Of a stretch of 64,000 bases of DNA, positions 43,642 through 52,502 are shown piece by piece (position 1 is the stretch's first letter; every line of letters begins with the position of its first letter). Source of the DNA: Bacillota bacterium. GTDB lineage: Bacteria > Bacillota > Negativicutes > CTSoil-072. The position numbers and the translations under genes were made by a program. The DNA is taken from the NCBI GenBank assembly GCA_017889545.1, contig JAGFZV010000020.1:1-64000 (forward strand). Reading direction: 5' to 3'. The notes below the pieces were generated by a model. The model was not told the origin of the DNA. It saw only the letters and a program-made list of their open reading frames with translations, and ran no database searches.

Positions 43642-44787
43642 TCAAACCTCTTTTGCCCATGCTTTTGTGATTACTTCAACATATTTTCGCCTTAACCATT
43701 CCCCGATTTCTTTGCCTTTTAACTGCTCCGGCGCCATGTCCTTCGACAGCGAGGTCATGATCGCCTGGTACGGACCTAGTGCCGGTAATTTTCGTTCCAC
43801 TGCCTGGGAGATGATATCAAACTCCTCTACACTCAGCGCACCACGCCGCAAAAGTTGAATGGCCCCTACGATTTTTCCCGGGTCAGGCTGCGCCAATAAT
43901 CGCATAACGTTCCTGCTAATATTAGCGGCGTTAAACCAATCAACAGGCAAAGTCATTTTATTGTTCCAGCGCAATAGGCTTTGTTCGTCCAGCACGGAAC
44001 CCAGAACGGCAAACCTCAGCTTAGCACTTGAAGCAGCTTTCGCCACTGCATCAAGCTCCGCCATCGCAAGCCTAAAATTCTCTGCTGACAAATCGGCAAT
44101 TTCTTTAAACACAAGCGGTAATAAATCAACTTTCGCCAAAATCTTAAAAAATTTTGCCGGTGCCGGCGCTTCACGCAAGGCCTTTGCCATTTCAGCAAAT
44201 AGCCGTTCTGATGGTTCCCCGCCTATTTCAGCTCCTGCGGCACGGGCAAAATTTAACGTTGCGCCATCAATCTCGTAGTCTAACCTCGCCGCTTCCCCGG
44301 CAAGCCGGAGTGCGCGCATGGGATCATCCGAAAAATGCCGGCCCGTGGCGCGAAGCATCCCGTCTTTGCTGTCTTGTATGCCATGAAAAGGGTCAATCAC
44401 TTCACCAGTCAGGCAGTCTATTGCCATGGCATTCACCGTCGTATCACGCCGGAACAAATCTTGTTCGATCGTTATTTTAGGGTTCGATGCAATTTTAAAT
44501 CCTCTATGCCCGCTGCCATCCTTGCGCTCCGTTCGGGCAAAAGCGATCTCGCACTTTACGCCAGCGATCGATAGGCGAAAAACCGGAAAATACTTGCCGC
44601 ATTCCACCGCATCCGGAAAGAGTCCTTTGAAATTTTTCTTAACCATACCAACTACACAGAAATCAATGCCGTTCGGGTTGATCCCCCTAATCATATCATG
44701 GACACACGCACCTACCCGATATGCACGCCCCCCTTGGGCGGCTATCGTTTCGGCAAAAATTCGCTCCGTTACAATATTGCTGCTCAT
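43642..44787 (-). CDS. CCA-adding enzyme/poly(A) polymerase family protein with altered metal site
   Basis: 381 residues. The fold is clear from ARTERKDGSG, LFRRDTTVNAMA and DPMRALR, which are class II tRNA nucleotidyltransferase hallmarks. The metal-binding DxD segment is changed, however. Where the E. coli enzyme has KDRDWVVVG this protein has NGIDFCVVG, so the first carboxylate is Gly. The preceding GGxVRD reads GACVHD. It may be impaired or have changed activity, in which case another CCA enzyme must exist elsewhere. The start chosen is the ATG (MSSNIVTE) downstream of AGAGG; it is not firm. Confidence 0.8.
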   Translation of the reverse strand: MSSNIVTERIFAETIAAQGGRAYRVGACVHDMIRGINPNGIDFCVVGMVKKNFKGLFPDAVECGKYFPVFRLSIAGVKCEIAFARTERKDGSGHRGFKIASNPKITIEQDLFRRDTTVNAMAIDCLTGEVIDPFHGIQDSKDGMLRATGRHFSDDPMRALRLAGEAARLDYEIDGATLNFARAAGAEIGGEPSERLFAEMAKALREAPAPAKFFKILAKVDLLPLVFKEIADLSAENFRLAMAELDAVAKAASSAKLRFAVLGSVLDEQSLLRWNNKMTLPVDWFNAANISRNVMRLLAQPDPGKIVGAIQLLRRGALSVEEFDIISQAVERKLPALGPYQAIMTSLSKDMAPEQLKGKEIGEWLRRKYVEVITKAWAKEV

Positions 44788-45004
44788 CGATGTCTGTTTC
44801 CTCTGCTCTGATTTGACCTTCAATCTATATTCCATCACAAATTATTATTGATCTTAAAATTATATTATACCATATATTGCTTACTGCCCGCCTGCATAGC
44901 CGCATTTGAAGGTGATCATTCGTTCAGCAAAAAAACTACGTTCCGTGCATTGGATGCAAAAACGCAGTTTCTCAATGGAACATATTTAATTCGCCTTTCG
45001 TCGT

Positions 45005-45673
45005 TCAGCCAAAAAACGGAACATTTTCATTCTTTTCATCCGGCATTTGACGGGCCAAATAATAGGAAACGCTGCTTAACCCCGTAGATAAATCTTCATT
45101 AACCAAACAAGTCCCTTCCGGAACACGCACTTTCACCGTCGCAAAATTCCATATCCCTTTGATCCCGGCAGCAGTCAACCGGTCAGCAACTGCCTGAGCC
45201 CGATTGTTCGGTACGGTGATCACCCCGATATGAATATTTCTTTCTGCAGTAATCGCCTCGAGATGATCAAAATGATCGATTACAATACCCTTAATTGACC
45301 GCCCTACAATATCTGGCGAAATATCAAAAATAGCCCGGAGATTACAGCCTAATCCTTCAAAATTGATATAATTCGCCAACGCCCAGCCGAGATGCCCAAC
45401 CCCCACGATCGCAATGTTCCAATTACGATGAAGCCCCAAGATTTCACCGACATTGCGAAGCAGTTCCTTTACGAAATATCCTACGCCTTTTTTCCCAAAG
45501 TCGCCAAACGATGCAAAATCCTTGCGTATCTGTTCGGGCGTGATCCCCAGCCGGCGGCCTAATTCCTCAGATGAGATGATCGTTATGCCTTCTCCCTCAG
45601 CCTGCTTAAGAGTGCGAAAGTACAATGGGAGACGATCAATCGTAGCTTTCGATATGACAATATTATCTTTCAA
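45005..45673 (-). CDS. rex: Redox-sensing repressor Rex
   Basis: 222 residues. An N-terminal winged helix (SEELGRRLGITPEQIRKDFASFG) and a Rossmann domain with GVGHLG. Rex senses NADH/NAD+ and represses fermentation and respiration genes when NADH is low. Length and features are normal. A promoter on the minus strand (TTCACA, 16 bases, TATATA) lies 70-100 bases upstream. I saw no convincing Rex operator there. Confidence 0.95.
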   Translation of the reverse strand: MKDNIVISKATIDRLPLYFRTLKQAEGEGITIISSEELGRRLGITPEQIRKDFASFGDFGKKGVGYFVKELLRNVGEILGLHRNWNIAIVGVGHLGWALANYINFEGLGCNLRAIFDISPDIVGRSIKGIVIDHFDHLEAITAERNIHIGVITVPNNRAQAVADRLTAAGIKGIWNFATVKVRVPEGTCLVNEDLSTGLSSVSYYLARQMPDEKNENVPFFG

Positions 45674-45847
45674 ACCGATAATCCTCCTCTATAAGCGCCC
45701 AGCCCTGAATAATAACTACGCTCCTTAAGTCGCTTTCTTACTTCAACTATATAGCAAAACAAGTTGTTCTGTGAAATAGTTTTTTAAATTGTCAGACATC
45801 TTTGGGAGCGATACCAAATGCCATCCTTCATTGCAAATCAGGCAAGG

Positions 45848-45900
45848 AAAAAGGGAACAGATACCAGTCACAATAAACCAGTATTTGTTCCCTTTTTTTG
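45848..45900. terminator. Terminator after the DUF2284 gene
   Basis: Arms AAAAAGGGAACA and TGTTCCCTTTTT with a T-run, downstream of the minus-strand gene that ends at 45936. Confidence 0.85.
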
Positions 45901-45935
45901 TATTTTATACTTTTATTATAATTTATATATTTTTT

Positions 45936-46427
45936 TTACTCAACCAATATAAGTCCAAAAAAATTTGGAGTGTCAGTCTTATTTCTTAATGTTGTAATTG
46001 CATAACCATTCTTTCTTGCGGTTTGAAAAACGTCAATCCCGCATGCTTCCATGGATGGCGCAGTTTGTCCTGGAAAATTACAGACCTTCATATTGCACTC
46101 ACTGCATTTTTTACACGGGCCACTTCCCAAAACGATCACTTTGTAATATCCGTCAAGAAACATCTCTTTTGCAACATCTACAGCCATATCAGTAACAATA
46201 GACATATCATGACACCGAAAAAGGACCGCCTTTTCATAGCTGTCAAGGATTCCTTGGGTCTCCTTATAACTTGGAGATTTGGGCGGGCAACACAAGTTTT
46301 TTCCATAACGTGCACAGCCAAATTGGCATTTGTAAATTGGCCACGGTGCAGTAACAATCGATTGCGTATTGATGATTGTTGCGCTGTCCGCCCCGGCGCT
46401 TCTTAACATTTGTATGAATTTTTCCAT
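45936..46427 (-). CDS. DUF2284 predicted metal-binding protein
   Basis: 163 residues, start five bases after AGAGG. It is rich in conserved cysteines (KCQFGCARYGKNLCCPP, CKKCSECNMKVC), which suggests Fe-S or zinc binding. DUF2284 proteins are typical of anaerobes and have no proven function. It follows a ferredoxin-like gene in the same operon (72 bp apart). Confidence 0.85.
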   Translation of the reverse strand: MEKFIQMLRSAGADSATIINTQSIVTAPWPIYKCQFGCARYGKNLCCPPKSPSYKETQGILDSYEKAVLFRCHDMSIVTDMAVDVAKEMFLDGYYKVIVLGSGPCKKCSECNMKVCNFPGQTAPSMEACGIDVFQTARKNGYAITTLRNKTDTPNFFGLILVE

Positions 46428-46498
46428 ATGCACCTCTCATTTAAAAATCACTCGCACACTCATTTTCCGGTCATTCATGGAGCAATTTGCATCATTTA

Positions 46499-47194
46499 TC
46501 ACTTTACGGAAGTTTGCGCTTGCATACTGGATTTTTTGCGAAGTTTCATTGTGATCGCATTCGTTGGGCATTGGGTCACACACAAGCCGCAGCCGTAACA
46601 ACGGTCCTGATGGAACACTACCTTTTCCCCGTTCTTTTCCTGTGCATCAAAAATACACCGTTTGACACAAGCGCCGCATTGTATGCAAAGGTCCGTATCA
46701 ACCTCGGCGACGTAATCGGCATGCGCGACCAAATCGGGGCGTTGATACTTTTTCATCACCTGAAGGTCCCAGCAGCAGCATTCGCAGCAACTGCACAAGG
46801 CATAAATATATTGATTGGGGTTATAGAAGGTAAGATGGACTAAACCATTTTCATGCGCTATATTGAGTATTGCCTTCGTTTCATCGAGCGTGATATAGCG
46901 AGCTTTTCCCTGAACAACCCATTGATCCGCAGTATCATTGACAACAATACACGATTCCAAAGGATTGTCACAACGCTTATAATGTTCACGGCACGTACAC
47001 TTGGCCAGTGCAAAGGTTCGCATATTGCGCAGAATTTCTGTTGCCTGCTGGGTCGGCAAGACCCATTGAAGACCGGACAGAGATTCCGATACCGGGATCA
47101 CTTTGGCCGGTGATGGAATCTTGCCTTCTTTTACCCATGTATCGTATTTAACGAAACGCTCTTCCAAAAATTCGTCTTTGCCTTCAGACTTCAT
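46499..47194 (-). CDS. Ferredoxin-like protein with two C-terminal [4Fe-4S] motifs
   Basis: 231 residues. The N-terminal part has cysteine groups CTCREHYKRC and CSCCECCC, and the C-terminal part carries two [4Fe-4S] motifs (CIQCGACVKRC, CYGCGLCVTQC). No signal peptide is present. Such proteins act as soluble electron-transfer subunits, but the partner is not in the window. It is transcribed away from an hxlR gene and is likely to be its target. Confidence 0.85.
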   Translation of the reverse strand: MKSEGKDEFLEERFVKYDTWVKEGKIPSPAKVIPVSESLSGLQWVLPTQQATEILRNMRTFALAKCTCREHYKRCDNPLESCIVVNDTADQWVVQGKARYITLDETKAILNIAHENGLVHLTFYNPNQYIYALCSCCECCCWDLQVMKKYQRPDLVAHADYVAEVDTDLCIQCGACVKRCIFDAQEKNGEKVVFHQDRCYGCGLCVTQCPTNAITMKLRKKSSMQAQTSVK

Positions 47195-47259
47195 GCACAG
47201 CCCCTCCTGATAAGGATTTCATGCCATATCCTCCGTTGTTTTTATTACTCTCTAATGCT

Positions 47260-47288
47260 ATAGTATATGCGATACATTCTTTTTACAA
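47260..47288 (-). promoter_or_regulatory. Promoter of the ferredoxin-DUF2284 operon
   Basis: On the minus strand TTGTAA and TACTAT are 17 bases apart, about 65 bases upstream of the start codon. Confidence 0.6.
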
Positions 47289-47318
47289 GTATGCACTTTT
47301 TTGTAACGTTACCTACCT

Positions 47319-47340
47319 GATAGTAAGTAATGAAACAACA
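47319..47340. promoter_or_regulatory. Palindromic operator for the HxlR regulator
   Basis: TTACCTAC and GTAAGTAA flank six bases as a near-perfect inverted repeat (TTAC-x-TAC ... GTA-x-GTAA). It lies 12 bases before the hxlR start and about 30 bases upstream of the divergent gene's -35 box, a position suited to repressing both genes. The layout matches known HxlR/YodB sites. Confidence 0.7.
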
Positions 47341-47352
47341 GGAGGTCTTGTC

Positions 47353-47718
47353 ATGGAAAATAAATGTCCGATCGAATCCACGCTCTCGCTAATCAACGGC
47401 AAATGGAAGATCCTAATCCTCAAAGAGCTTTCTCAAGGGCCGGTGCGCTACGGACAAATCGGCAAACAGATCCCGGCCATCAGTGCGAAGGTCCTCACCC
47501 AGCAATTGCAGGAAATGATGGCCGATGGCTTGGTCATGCGAACCGTGTTTGCTGAAATTCCGCCACGTGTGGAATATTCCTTGAGCGAAATGGGGATCAG
47601 CATTTTTACAATTTTTAAGGAATTGCGGCGCTGGGGCCTGAACGAAGACAAAGTGCATTCTGTCCAATGCTCCTTTTGCCATAATTGCCAGCCATTTTTT
47701 TCACAGGACAAGCCATAA
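47353..47718 (+). CDS. HxlR family transcriptional regulator
   Basis: 121 residues, ATG seven bases after AGGAGG. Winged-helix core with CPIESTLSLINGKWKILIL, which carries the conserved N-terminal cysteine of this family, sensitive to oxidants or electrophiles in YodB/HypR. Two further cysteines are near the C-terminus (CSFCHNC). It should regulate itself and the divergent Fe-S operon. Confidence 0.92.
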   Translation: MENKCPIESTLSLINGKWKILILKELSQGPVRYGQIGKQIPAISAKVLTQQLQEMMADGLVMRTVFAEIPPRVEYSLSEMGISIFTIFKELRRWGLNEDKVHSVQCSFCHNCQPFFSQDKP

Positions 47719-47755
47719 GTATGAAACTAGAAAATCGTTACTTCATAGAAAAACA

Positions 47756-47789
47756 GGGGTTCGCCTATCAAATTGATAGGCGAACCCCT
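47756..47789 (+). terminator. Hairpin after hxlR
   Basis: GGGGTTCGCCTATCA and its complement form a perfect long stem 35 bases past the stop codon. Only a short TTG follows, so termination is likely but not textbook. Confidence 0.65.
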
Positions 47790-47927
47790 TGTAGCAAAAG
47801 GTTGAAATAATAAACTCTTGCATTTCATTTTGCAATGCACCTTAGTAAAAAGCTTACTCAAATCACTTATAATCAGCTATTTTTATCCATTAGTTTTTAG
47901 AGACTAAGATTGCGCAGCTAAGAAATG

Positions 47928-48596
47928 TTACAATATCTTTCTTTTCCTTTTGTTTAAAACCTCTTTCACATGGTAAACAAGCAAAATTAATCCTAAATAT
48001 ACAAAACACTCATTCATTTCCTCCATAGCCTGAAGACGTAATTTGTGTTCAGCAACTTCTGCAACGATCAGGGCGATAACCGTAATGATCATCTCAGCAA
48101 TAGGAAATTGCCGTTCCTTAACTAGTTCGAAAGGGATTTTATACAAAACGTATTTTATGCCTATGTACAACCATACGATAAGCATGATGGCCAACAGCGG
48201 GTAAACCAGTTGACCATAGGGCAGTTGAGCCAGCGGAAGAAATGATGGCCCTTTGACAGCATTAAAACCGCTAGGATAGAAGACTCTGCCCCAACTCAAT
48301 TCTCTGCCAATGATCAATAGCCATAAGGGCATAGTCCAGGCTAGAAAGCGTTTTCCAGCAGGGTTATGATACGAAACTTCTCGAACCCACCTGTAATTCA
48401 AGACCATGCCTACTGCTAAAATAACAACCTGCAGCCATTCCAGGACACTATTCTCCCATCCCCACTCAACCGGTACGTAAGGATTGATAAAATACGATAA
48501 CAAAATACACAGCAGCAAAAACCATTTGCATTTTTTCACGCTGACAAACCCCTCTTCAATTTGGAGATTGTAATCGCGCCTACTTAACCATAGCAA
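47928..48596 (-). CDS. Multi-pass membrane protein of unknown function
   Basis: 222 residues with six or seven hydrophobic segments and short loops. Conserved-looking features include IIGRELSWGRVFYPSG and AEVAEHKLRL; I do not recognise a family. It follows the OYE-family reductase gene by about 40 bp on the same strand. The true start may be internal (FVSVKKCKW) rather than the first Met. Confidence 0.6.
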   Translation of the reverse strand: MLWLSRRDYNLQIEEGFVSVKKCKWFLLLCILLSYFINPYVPVEWGWENSVLEWLQVVILAVGMVLNYRWVREVSYHNPAGKRFLAWTMPLWLLIIGRELSWGRVFYPSGFNAVKGPSFLPLAQLPYGQLVYPLLAIMLIVWLYIGIKYVLYKIPFELVKERQFPIAEMIITVIALIVAEVAEHKLRLQAMEEMNECFVYLGLILLVYHVKEVLNKRKRKIL

Positions 48597-48633
48597 TAAT
48601 CAATGTCCATTATTCTGAATTTTGGAAATGCAA

Positions 48634-50583
48634 TTAAATATCCAGTGCGGCATGATATCCCTGATAAATTGCAGTCGTTATCGTCGACGCGCAGACACAA
48701 TCGCCAATTTGCGCAACATACGGCGCACAGTCGATTAATTCTTCCACTACATTTCTTCTTGCGCGTTGTCCAAGTGCGCAAATGACGGTAGTGCCTGGAA
48801 CAAGATGTTCTTCACCGGCCTTATCAACACAGACAACACCTTCTTCGGTCACGCGTAATCCCTTATATTCTGTATGAACCTGGATCGTACTCTTGTCAAT
48901 TTCCGCTAACAGGATCGGACGATGCCTGATATTTGCATCCGGAGCCAGTTCCGTCCTCATTTCTACCAAATGCACGGTCTTTCCTTCCCGGGCAAGATGA
49001 ATGGCTGCTTCACAGCCGGCCAGACCGCCGCCAAGGACGACTACCTGATCGCTGACCTTATCCATCTCCAGATAATAGTCATTCACAACAATTACCTGAT
49101 CGCCCGCCAAACCAGGAATCGGTGGAATAAGCGGTTCGGAGCCAACAGCAATAATCAACGCATCCGCATTTTCTGTTTCAGCATATTCTTTTGTGACCGG
49201 CGTATTTAAGCGGATCTCAACTCCGGCATCTTTTGCTAATTTCCCAAGCGTAACGCCTAACTCATACATCTCATACTTAAATGGAATTGCCTGTTCTCCC
49301 TTCAGAATGCCGCCTAACTGGTCCGATTTCTCACACAGAATCACCTTATGTCCACGCTTTGCCGCAGTGATCGCCGCTTCCAATCCGCCCGGTCCGCCAC
49401 CGGCCACCAAAACCTTACGGGACTGGGAAGAAGGAACAACTTCTGTCCCATCCAATTCACGTCCGATGAATGGATTCACCGTACAGCGTCGCGTGGAGGT
49501 AACAGCCCGTTCGGCCATACAGGTAAAACAGCGCAGACATTTTACAATGTCCTCATCACGGTTGCTCATTACTTTTCTGGGAAGTTCATGATCCGCCAGG
49601 AGTGCACGCGCCATCTCCACAACGTCCGCTTTCCCGCTGGCAATGATTTCCTCCATCATCGCCGGGTCATTCAAGCCGCCAATCGTTGCAACCGGAACAC
49701 TCACATGTTTTTTGATCTCTGCAGCCAGGTAAACATTGCTGCCATGCGGTACAAACATCGAAGGATGTGTTATGCTAAAGCCTCTCTGGTAGGTTCCTGC
49801 CGATATATGCAGTAAATCGATTTGAGACTCAAGCAATTTGGCAATTTCAACGCCTTCAGCCAGATCATAGCCGCCCTCAAATAACTCCGAACCACTCATT
49901 CGAAACTCGATAGGGAAACCGGGTCCAACGGCTTTGCGCACACTGTCAAGGACCTCCCGGGCAAAACGCACTCTATTTTCCAGCGAACCGCCGTATTTGT
50001 CTGTCCGGTGGTTGAAATAAGGCGACAGGAACTGATTAATCAGCCAGCCATGACCGCCATGAACCATAACCATCTCAAAGCCTGCCCGCTTAGCTAATCC
50101 GGCAACATTTCCATAAGCTGCTACGATATCCGCGATCAGCTCTTCAGTAAGCTCCTTTACTTCCAGCCCGTCCGGGCGGACTCCCGCGCTCGGGCCCCAT
50201 TGGGCCAGGGAGTGTTTCTTATCCTTATCGGTCAGATACGTTCCGGCATACTGTCCGGAATGCGACAATTCCACACTGGCAATTGCCCCATGACGCCGTA
50301 TCGCATCCGCCGTGTAGGTAAAACTGGAAAGCGAACCTACCGTCTGCAAATCCAGGTGATACATATGAGATCCTTCTGTTTCCGGATGAACGACACATTC
50401 ACTGACAGTAACGGAGGCGGCGCCGCCTTTGGCTCTTAATTCATAAAAAGCGGTGGATGCGCGCCCTATGGTACAGTCGGCGGTAATGTCCGTTCCGCCC
50501 ATTGGAGCAGAAAACATTCTGTTGCGAAAATTCACATTGCCAATTTTGATTGGTTTGCACAGGTTGGGATATTTTCTCTGCAT
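48634..50583 (-). CDS. FadH-like NADH:flavin oxidoreductase (OYE family, Fe-S/FAD)
   Basis: 649 residues. An N-terminal FMN-binding TIM barrel of the Old Yellow Enzyme family ends in a cysteine cluster (CLRCFTC, then 11 residues, Cys), which binds a [4Fe-4S] cluster in FadH; here the third spacing is one residue shorter than in E. coli FadH. Two Rossmann domains follow (AGGGPGGLEAA, LGGGLAGCEAA). The family reduces enoyl-CoA or other activated alkenes. It is divergent from padR, with an operator between them, so phenolic or enoate substrates are plausible. Confidence 0.92.
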   Translation of the reverse strand: MQRKYPNLCKPIKIGNVNFRNRMFSAPMGGTDITADCTIGRASTAFYELRAKGGAASVTVSECVVHPETEGSHMYHLDLQTVGSLSSFTYTADAIRRHGAIASVELSHSGQYAGTYLTDKDKKHSLAQWGPSAGVRPDGLEVKELTEELIADIVAAYGNVAGLAKRAGFEMVMVHGGHGWLINQFLSPYFNHRTDKYGGSLENRVRFAREVLDSVRKAVGPGFPIEFRMSGSELFEGGYDLAEGVEIAKLLESQIDLLHISAGTYQRGFSITHPSMFVPHGSNVYLAAEIKKHVSVPVATIGGLNDPAMMEEIIASGKADVVEMARALLADHELPRKVMSNRDEDIVKCLRCFTCMAERAVTSTRRCTVNPFIGRELDGTEVVPSSQSRKVLVAGGGPGGLEAAITAAKRGHKVILCEKSDQLGGILKGEQAIPFKYEMYELGVTLGKLAKDAGVEIRLNTPVTKEYAETENADALIIAVGSEPLIPPIPGLAGDQVIVVNDYYLEMDKVSDQVVVLGGGLAGCEAAIHLAREGKTVHLVEMRTELAPDANIRHRPILLAEIDKSTIQVHTEYKGLRVTEEGVVCVDKAGEEHLVPGTTVICALGQRARRNVVEELIDCAPYVAQIGDCVCASTITTAIYQGYHAALDI

Positions 50584-50701
50584 ACATTCATTCTCCTTCA
50601 TCATTCATATTGAGGTTCTGTTTTCCATGTCTAACCTTGCTTCTTTCCGGCACTAATCCAATAAGGTCGGGATAAGACCTTGTATTTTTCATTCCATCTG
50701 T

Positions 50702-50730
50702 ATTATAATAGTTATACTAATACATGTCAA
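50702..50730 (-). promoter_or_regulatory. Consensus sigma-A promoter of the OYE-family reductase
   Basis: On the minus strand TTGACA and TATAAT are exactly 17 bases apart, a perfect consensus. Such a strong promoter needs a repressor; the PadR operator overlaps its -35 box. Confidence 0.9.
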
Positions 50731-50742
50731 TATTTACATGTT
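50721..50742. promoter_or_regulatory. PadR operator
   Basis: ATGT, eight bases, ACAT at 50724-50739 is the PadR consensus ATGT-N8-ACAT; the symmetry extends to TACATGT ... ACATGT. It overlaps the -35 box of the reductase promoter. An outer pair ATACTA/TAGTAT brackets the region. Confidence 0.85.
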
Positions 50743-50815
50743 GTACATTACATTGTAGTATGGGATTACTTTTGGCATGAAAGCAAAGTGTTTGGGAAAG
50801 GTGGCGGCTGGCAAA

Positions 50816-51391
50816 ATGCGTACGTTAAAATATGCGATTTTAGGGTTGATCAACCGGAAAGCGATGACCGGCTATGATTTGATGAAAGAGTTTACTATCG
50901 ATTTAGTGAATTTTTGGCATGCGCAGCACAGCCAACTCTACCCCGAGTTAAAAAAGTTAACCAATGAAGGCCTAATTACCTTCGAAACCGTGCTGCAGGG
51001 TGAAAAACTGGAAAAAAAACTCTACTCCATTACAGACGAAGGAAAAAAAGTTTTTTTAAGCTGGCTGGCGAAACAGGATCCCTTGGAACCGACACCAAAG
51101 GATATTTTCAGACTGAAAGCTTACTTCATCGAGTCCATGCGCAAGGAAGATATTCTGAAACAGTTTCATTATCAGCTTGATCAGCGAAAAGAAAAGTTAG
51201 TAAAGTTAGAGGCGACCATGCGTCAGCATCCTTATGCCAAAAACATTGCCGATATTATTTCTCCACTGTATGGAGACTATATTGTATTGAAAGGGGCTAT
51301 TATGAGAGAGCGAACCAATATAGACTGGTTGACGCAATGTATTAAAGAAATCGAAAAAGCTAAGAAAAACTGTTTTTATGGTTCTTCTTAG
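50816..51391 (+). CDS. PadR family transcriptional regulator
   Basis: 191 residues. The N-terminal winged helix (LKYAILGLINRKAMTGYDLM) is followed by a long C-terminal helical dimerisation region (VKLEATMRQHP). PadR proteins repress genes for phenolic-acid or drug detoxification and release DNA when the compound binds. The operator in the divergent promoter region supports control of the FadH-like reductase. The start could be 13 codons earlier; neither site has a perfect ribosome binding site. Confidence 0.9.
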   Translation: MRTLKYAILGLINRKAMTGYDLMKEFTIDLVNFWHAQHSQLYPELKKLTNEGLITFETVLQGEKLEKKLYSITDEGKKVFLSWLAKQDPLEPTPKDIFRLKAYFIESMRKEDILKQFHYQLDQRKEKLVKLEATMRQHPYAKNIADIISPLYGDYIVLKGAIMRERTNIDWLTQCIKEIEKAKKNCFYGSS

Positions 51392-51436
51392 CCTAAAACG
51401 GTTTCATTTTATCAATATCCGCTGATTTGCATTTTC

Positions 51437-51466
51437 AAAACACCGGTTTTAAGCCGGTGTTTTTTG
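51437..51466. terminator. Terminator between padR and the aldolase gene
   Basis: Arms AACACCGG and CCGGTGTT with T-runs on both strands, between converging genes. Confidence 0.9.
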
Positions 51467-51485
51467 TTGATCGAAGACACTGCGT

Positions 51486-52244
51486 CTATTTTAATTCGCC
51501 CACGAACCGTTTCGCTTCCTTGCCAAAAAGCGAATAAGCGCTCGTTATCAGCATCGAAAATCCCGCATCAAGATATCCTTGCACGCTTTCCCCGGGTCTC
51601 ACCACAGTACCGATCGATTTGGTTGTTTTTAAGCCTTCTGTTACAAACTGCTGATATGCCTCCTGCACCTTGGGATGTTGTCCTTGGCCTGGCACTCCGA
51701 GAGATTGCGAGAGATCGGAGGTCCCTAGAATCACTCCATCAATTCCATCCACAGAGAGAATATCCGCCAAATTTTCTATTGCGGTCGTATTTTCAATGAT
51801 CGCAAGAACCACTGTTTCTTGGTTTGCATCAACCACATACTCCGCTAACGGTTTTGCCATCCCATAGTCGGAGGCCCTTACTGCATTCAGCCCACGGTTC
51901 CCCTGGGGATAGTATTTTACTGCGCGAACTGCTTTTTCCGCTTCTTCCTTCGTTGAAATTCCCGGCAGGATGACGCCCATCGCGCCAATATCCATAAAGC
52001 GAAGAATGGTGTCGGGCTCAGAATTAGGAACTCTGATGAGTGGAACGGTATGACGAACTTCTGCTGCCCGTACCAGTTCTTCACAGTCGTTCGGCGAAAG
52101 TGATCCATGCTCCGCATCAATAAAAATAAAATCAAATCCTGCAATCCCGCATATCTCCACAAATGCCGGGAAAAATCCTTGAATCATGCATCCCGCTACG
52201 GGCTCGCGTCTGTTCATCTTTTCTTTCAGTGGGTTTTTATACAT
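51486..52244 (-). CDS. HpcH/HpaI family 2-oxoacid aldolase
   Basis: 252 residues. FIFIDAEHGSLS, the conserved MGVILPGISTKEEA with YYPQGNRG, and the GTSDLSQSLG metal region match class II pyruvate aldolases (HpaI, GarL). It cleaves a hydroxy-2-oxoacid to pyruvate and an aldehyde. No other pathway enzyme is next to it, so the substrate is unknown. Confidence 0.92.
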   Translation of the reverse strand: MYKNPLKEKMNRREPVAGCMIQGFFPAFVEICGIAGFDFIFIDAEHGSLSPNDCEELVRAAEVRHTVPLIRVPNSEPDTILRFMDIGAMGVILPGISTKEEAEKAVRAVKYYPQGNRGLNAVRASDYGMAKPLAEYVVDANQETVVLAIIENTTAIENLADILSVDGIDGVILGTSDLSQSLGVPGQGQHPKVQEAYQQFVTEGLKTTKSIGTVVRPGESVQGYLDAGFSMLITSAYSLFGKEAKRFVGELK

Positions 52245-52385
52245 TTTTTCGCCCCTTATCCTTAATGGTTCATCTGATCTACAGTTCGGCTATTTCTTCC
52301 TTTTCCGTATTATTTCAATATTCCTTTTTATTTTCCCTTTACAAGGACAAAATCGCCTTTCTCTTCCCTATTCGTCCAAGCTGTT

Positions 52386-52414
52386 TTGCGTCGTTCAGAA
52401 TGATACTGTATAAT
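52386..52414 (+). promoter_or_regulatory. Promoter of the Crp/Fnr-family gene
   Basis: TTGCGT and TATAAT are 17 bases apart, with a TG before the -10 box. It is about 90 bases upstream of the start codon. Confidence 0.75.
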
Positions 52415-52502
52415 AGTTATGTAATGGCCGACCATAAAATATCAAACCCTTTCTTAGTGTTTATGGATGTCTGCTGGAATAGTCATTCAAGGAGGGCAAT
52501 CA

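Noticed and set aside
45720-45800. Rex operator upstream of rex
   Set aside because: TGTGAAATA is present, but the second half-site at the right spacing is missing.
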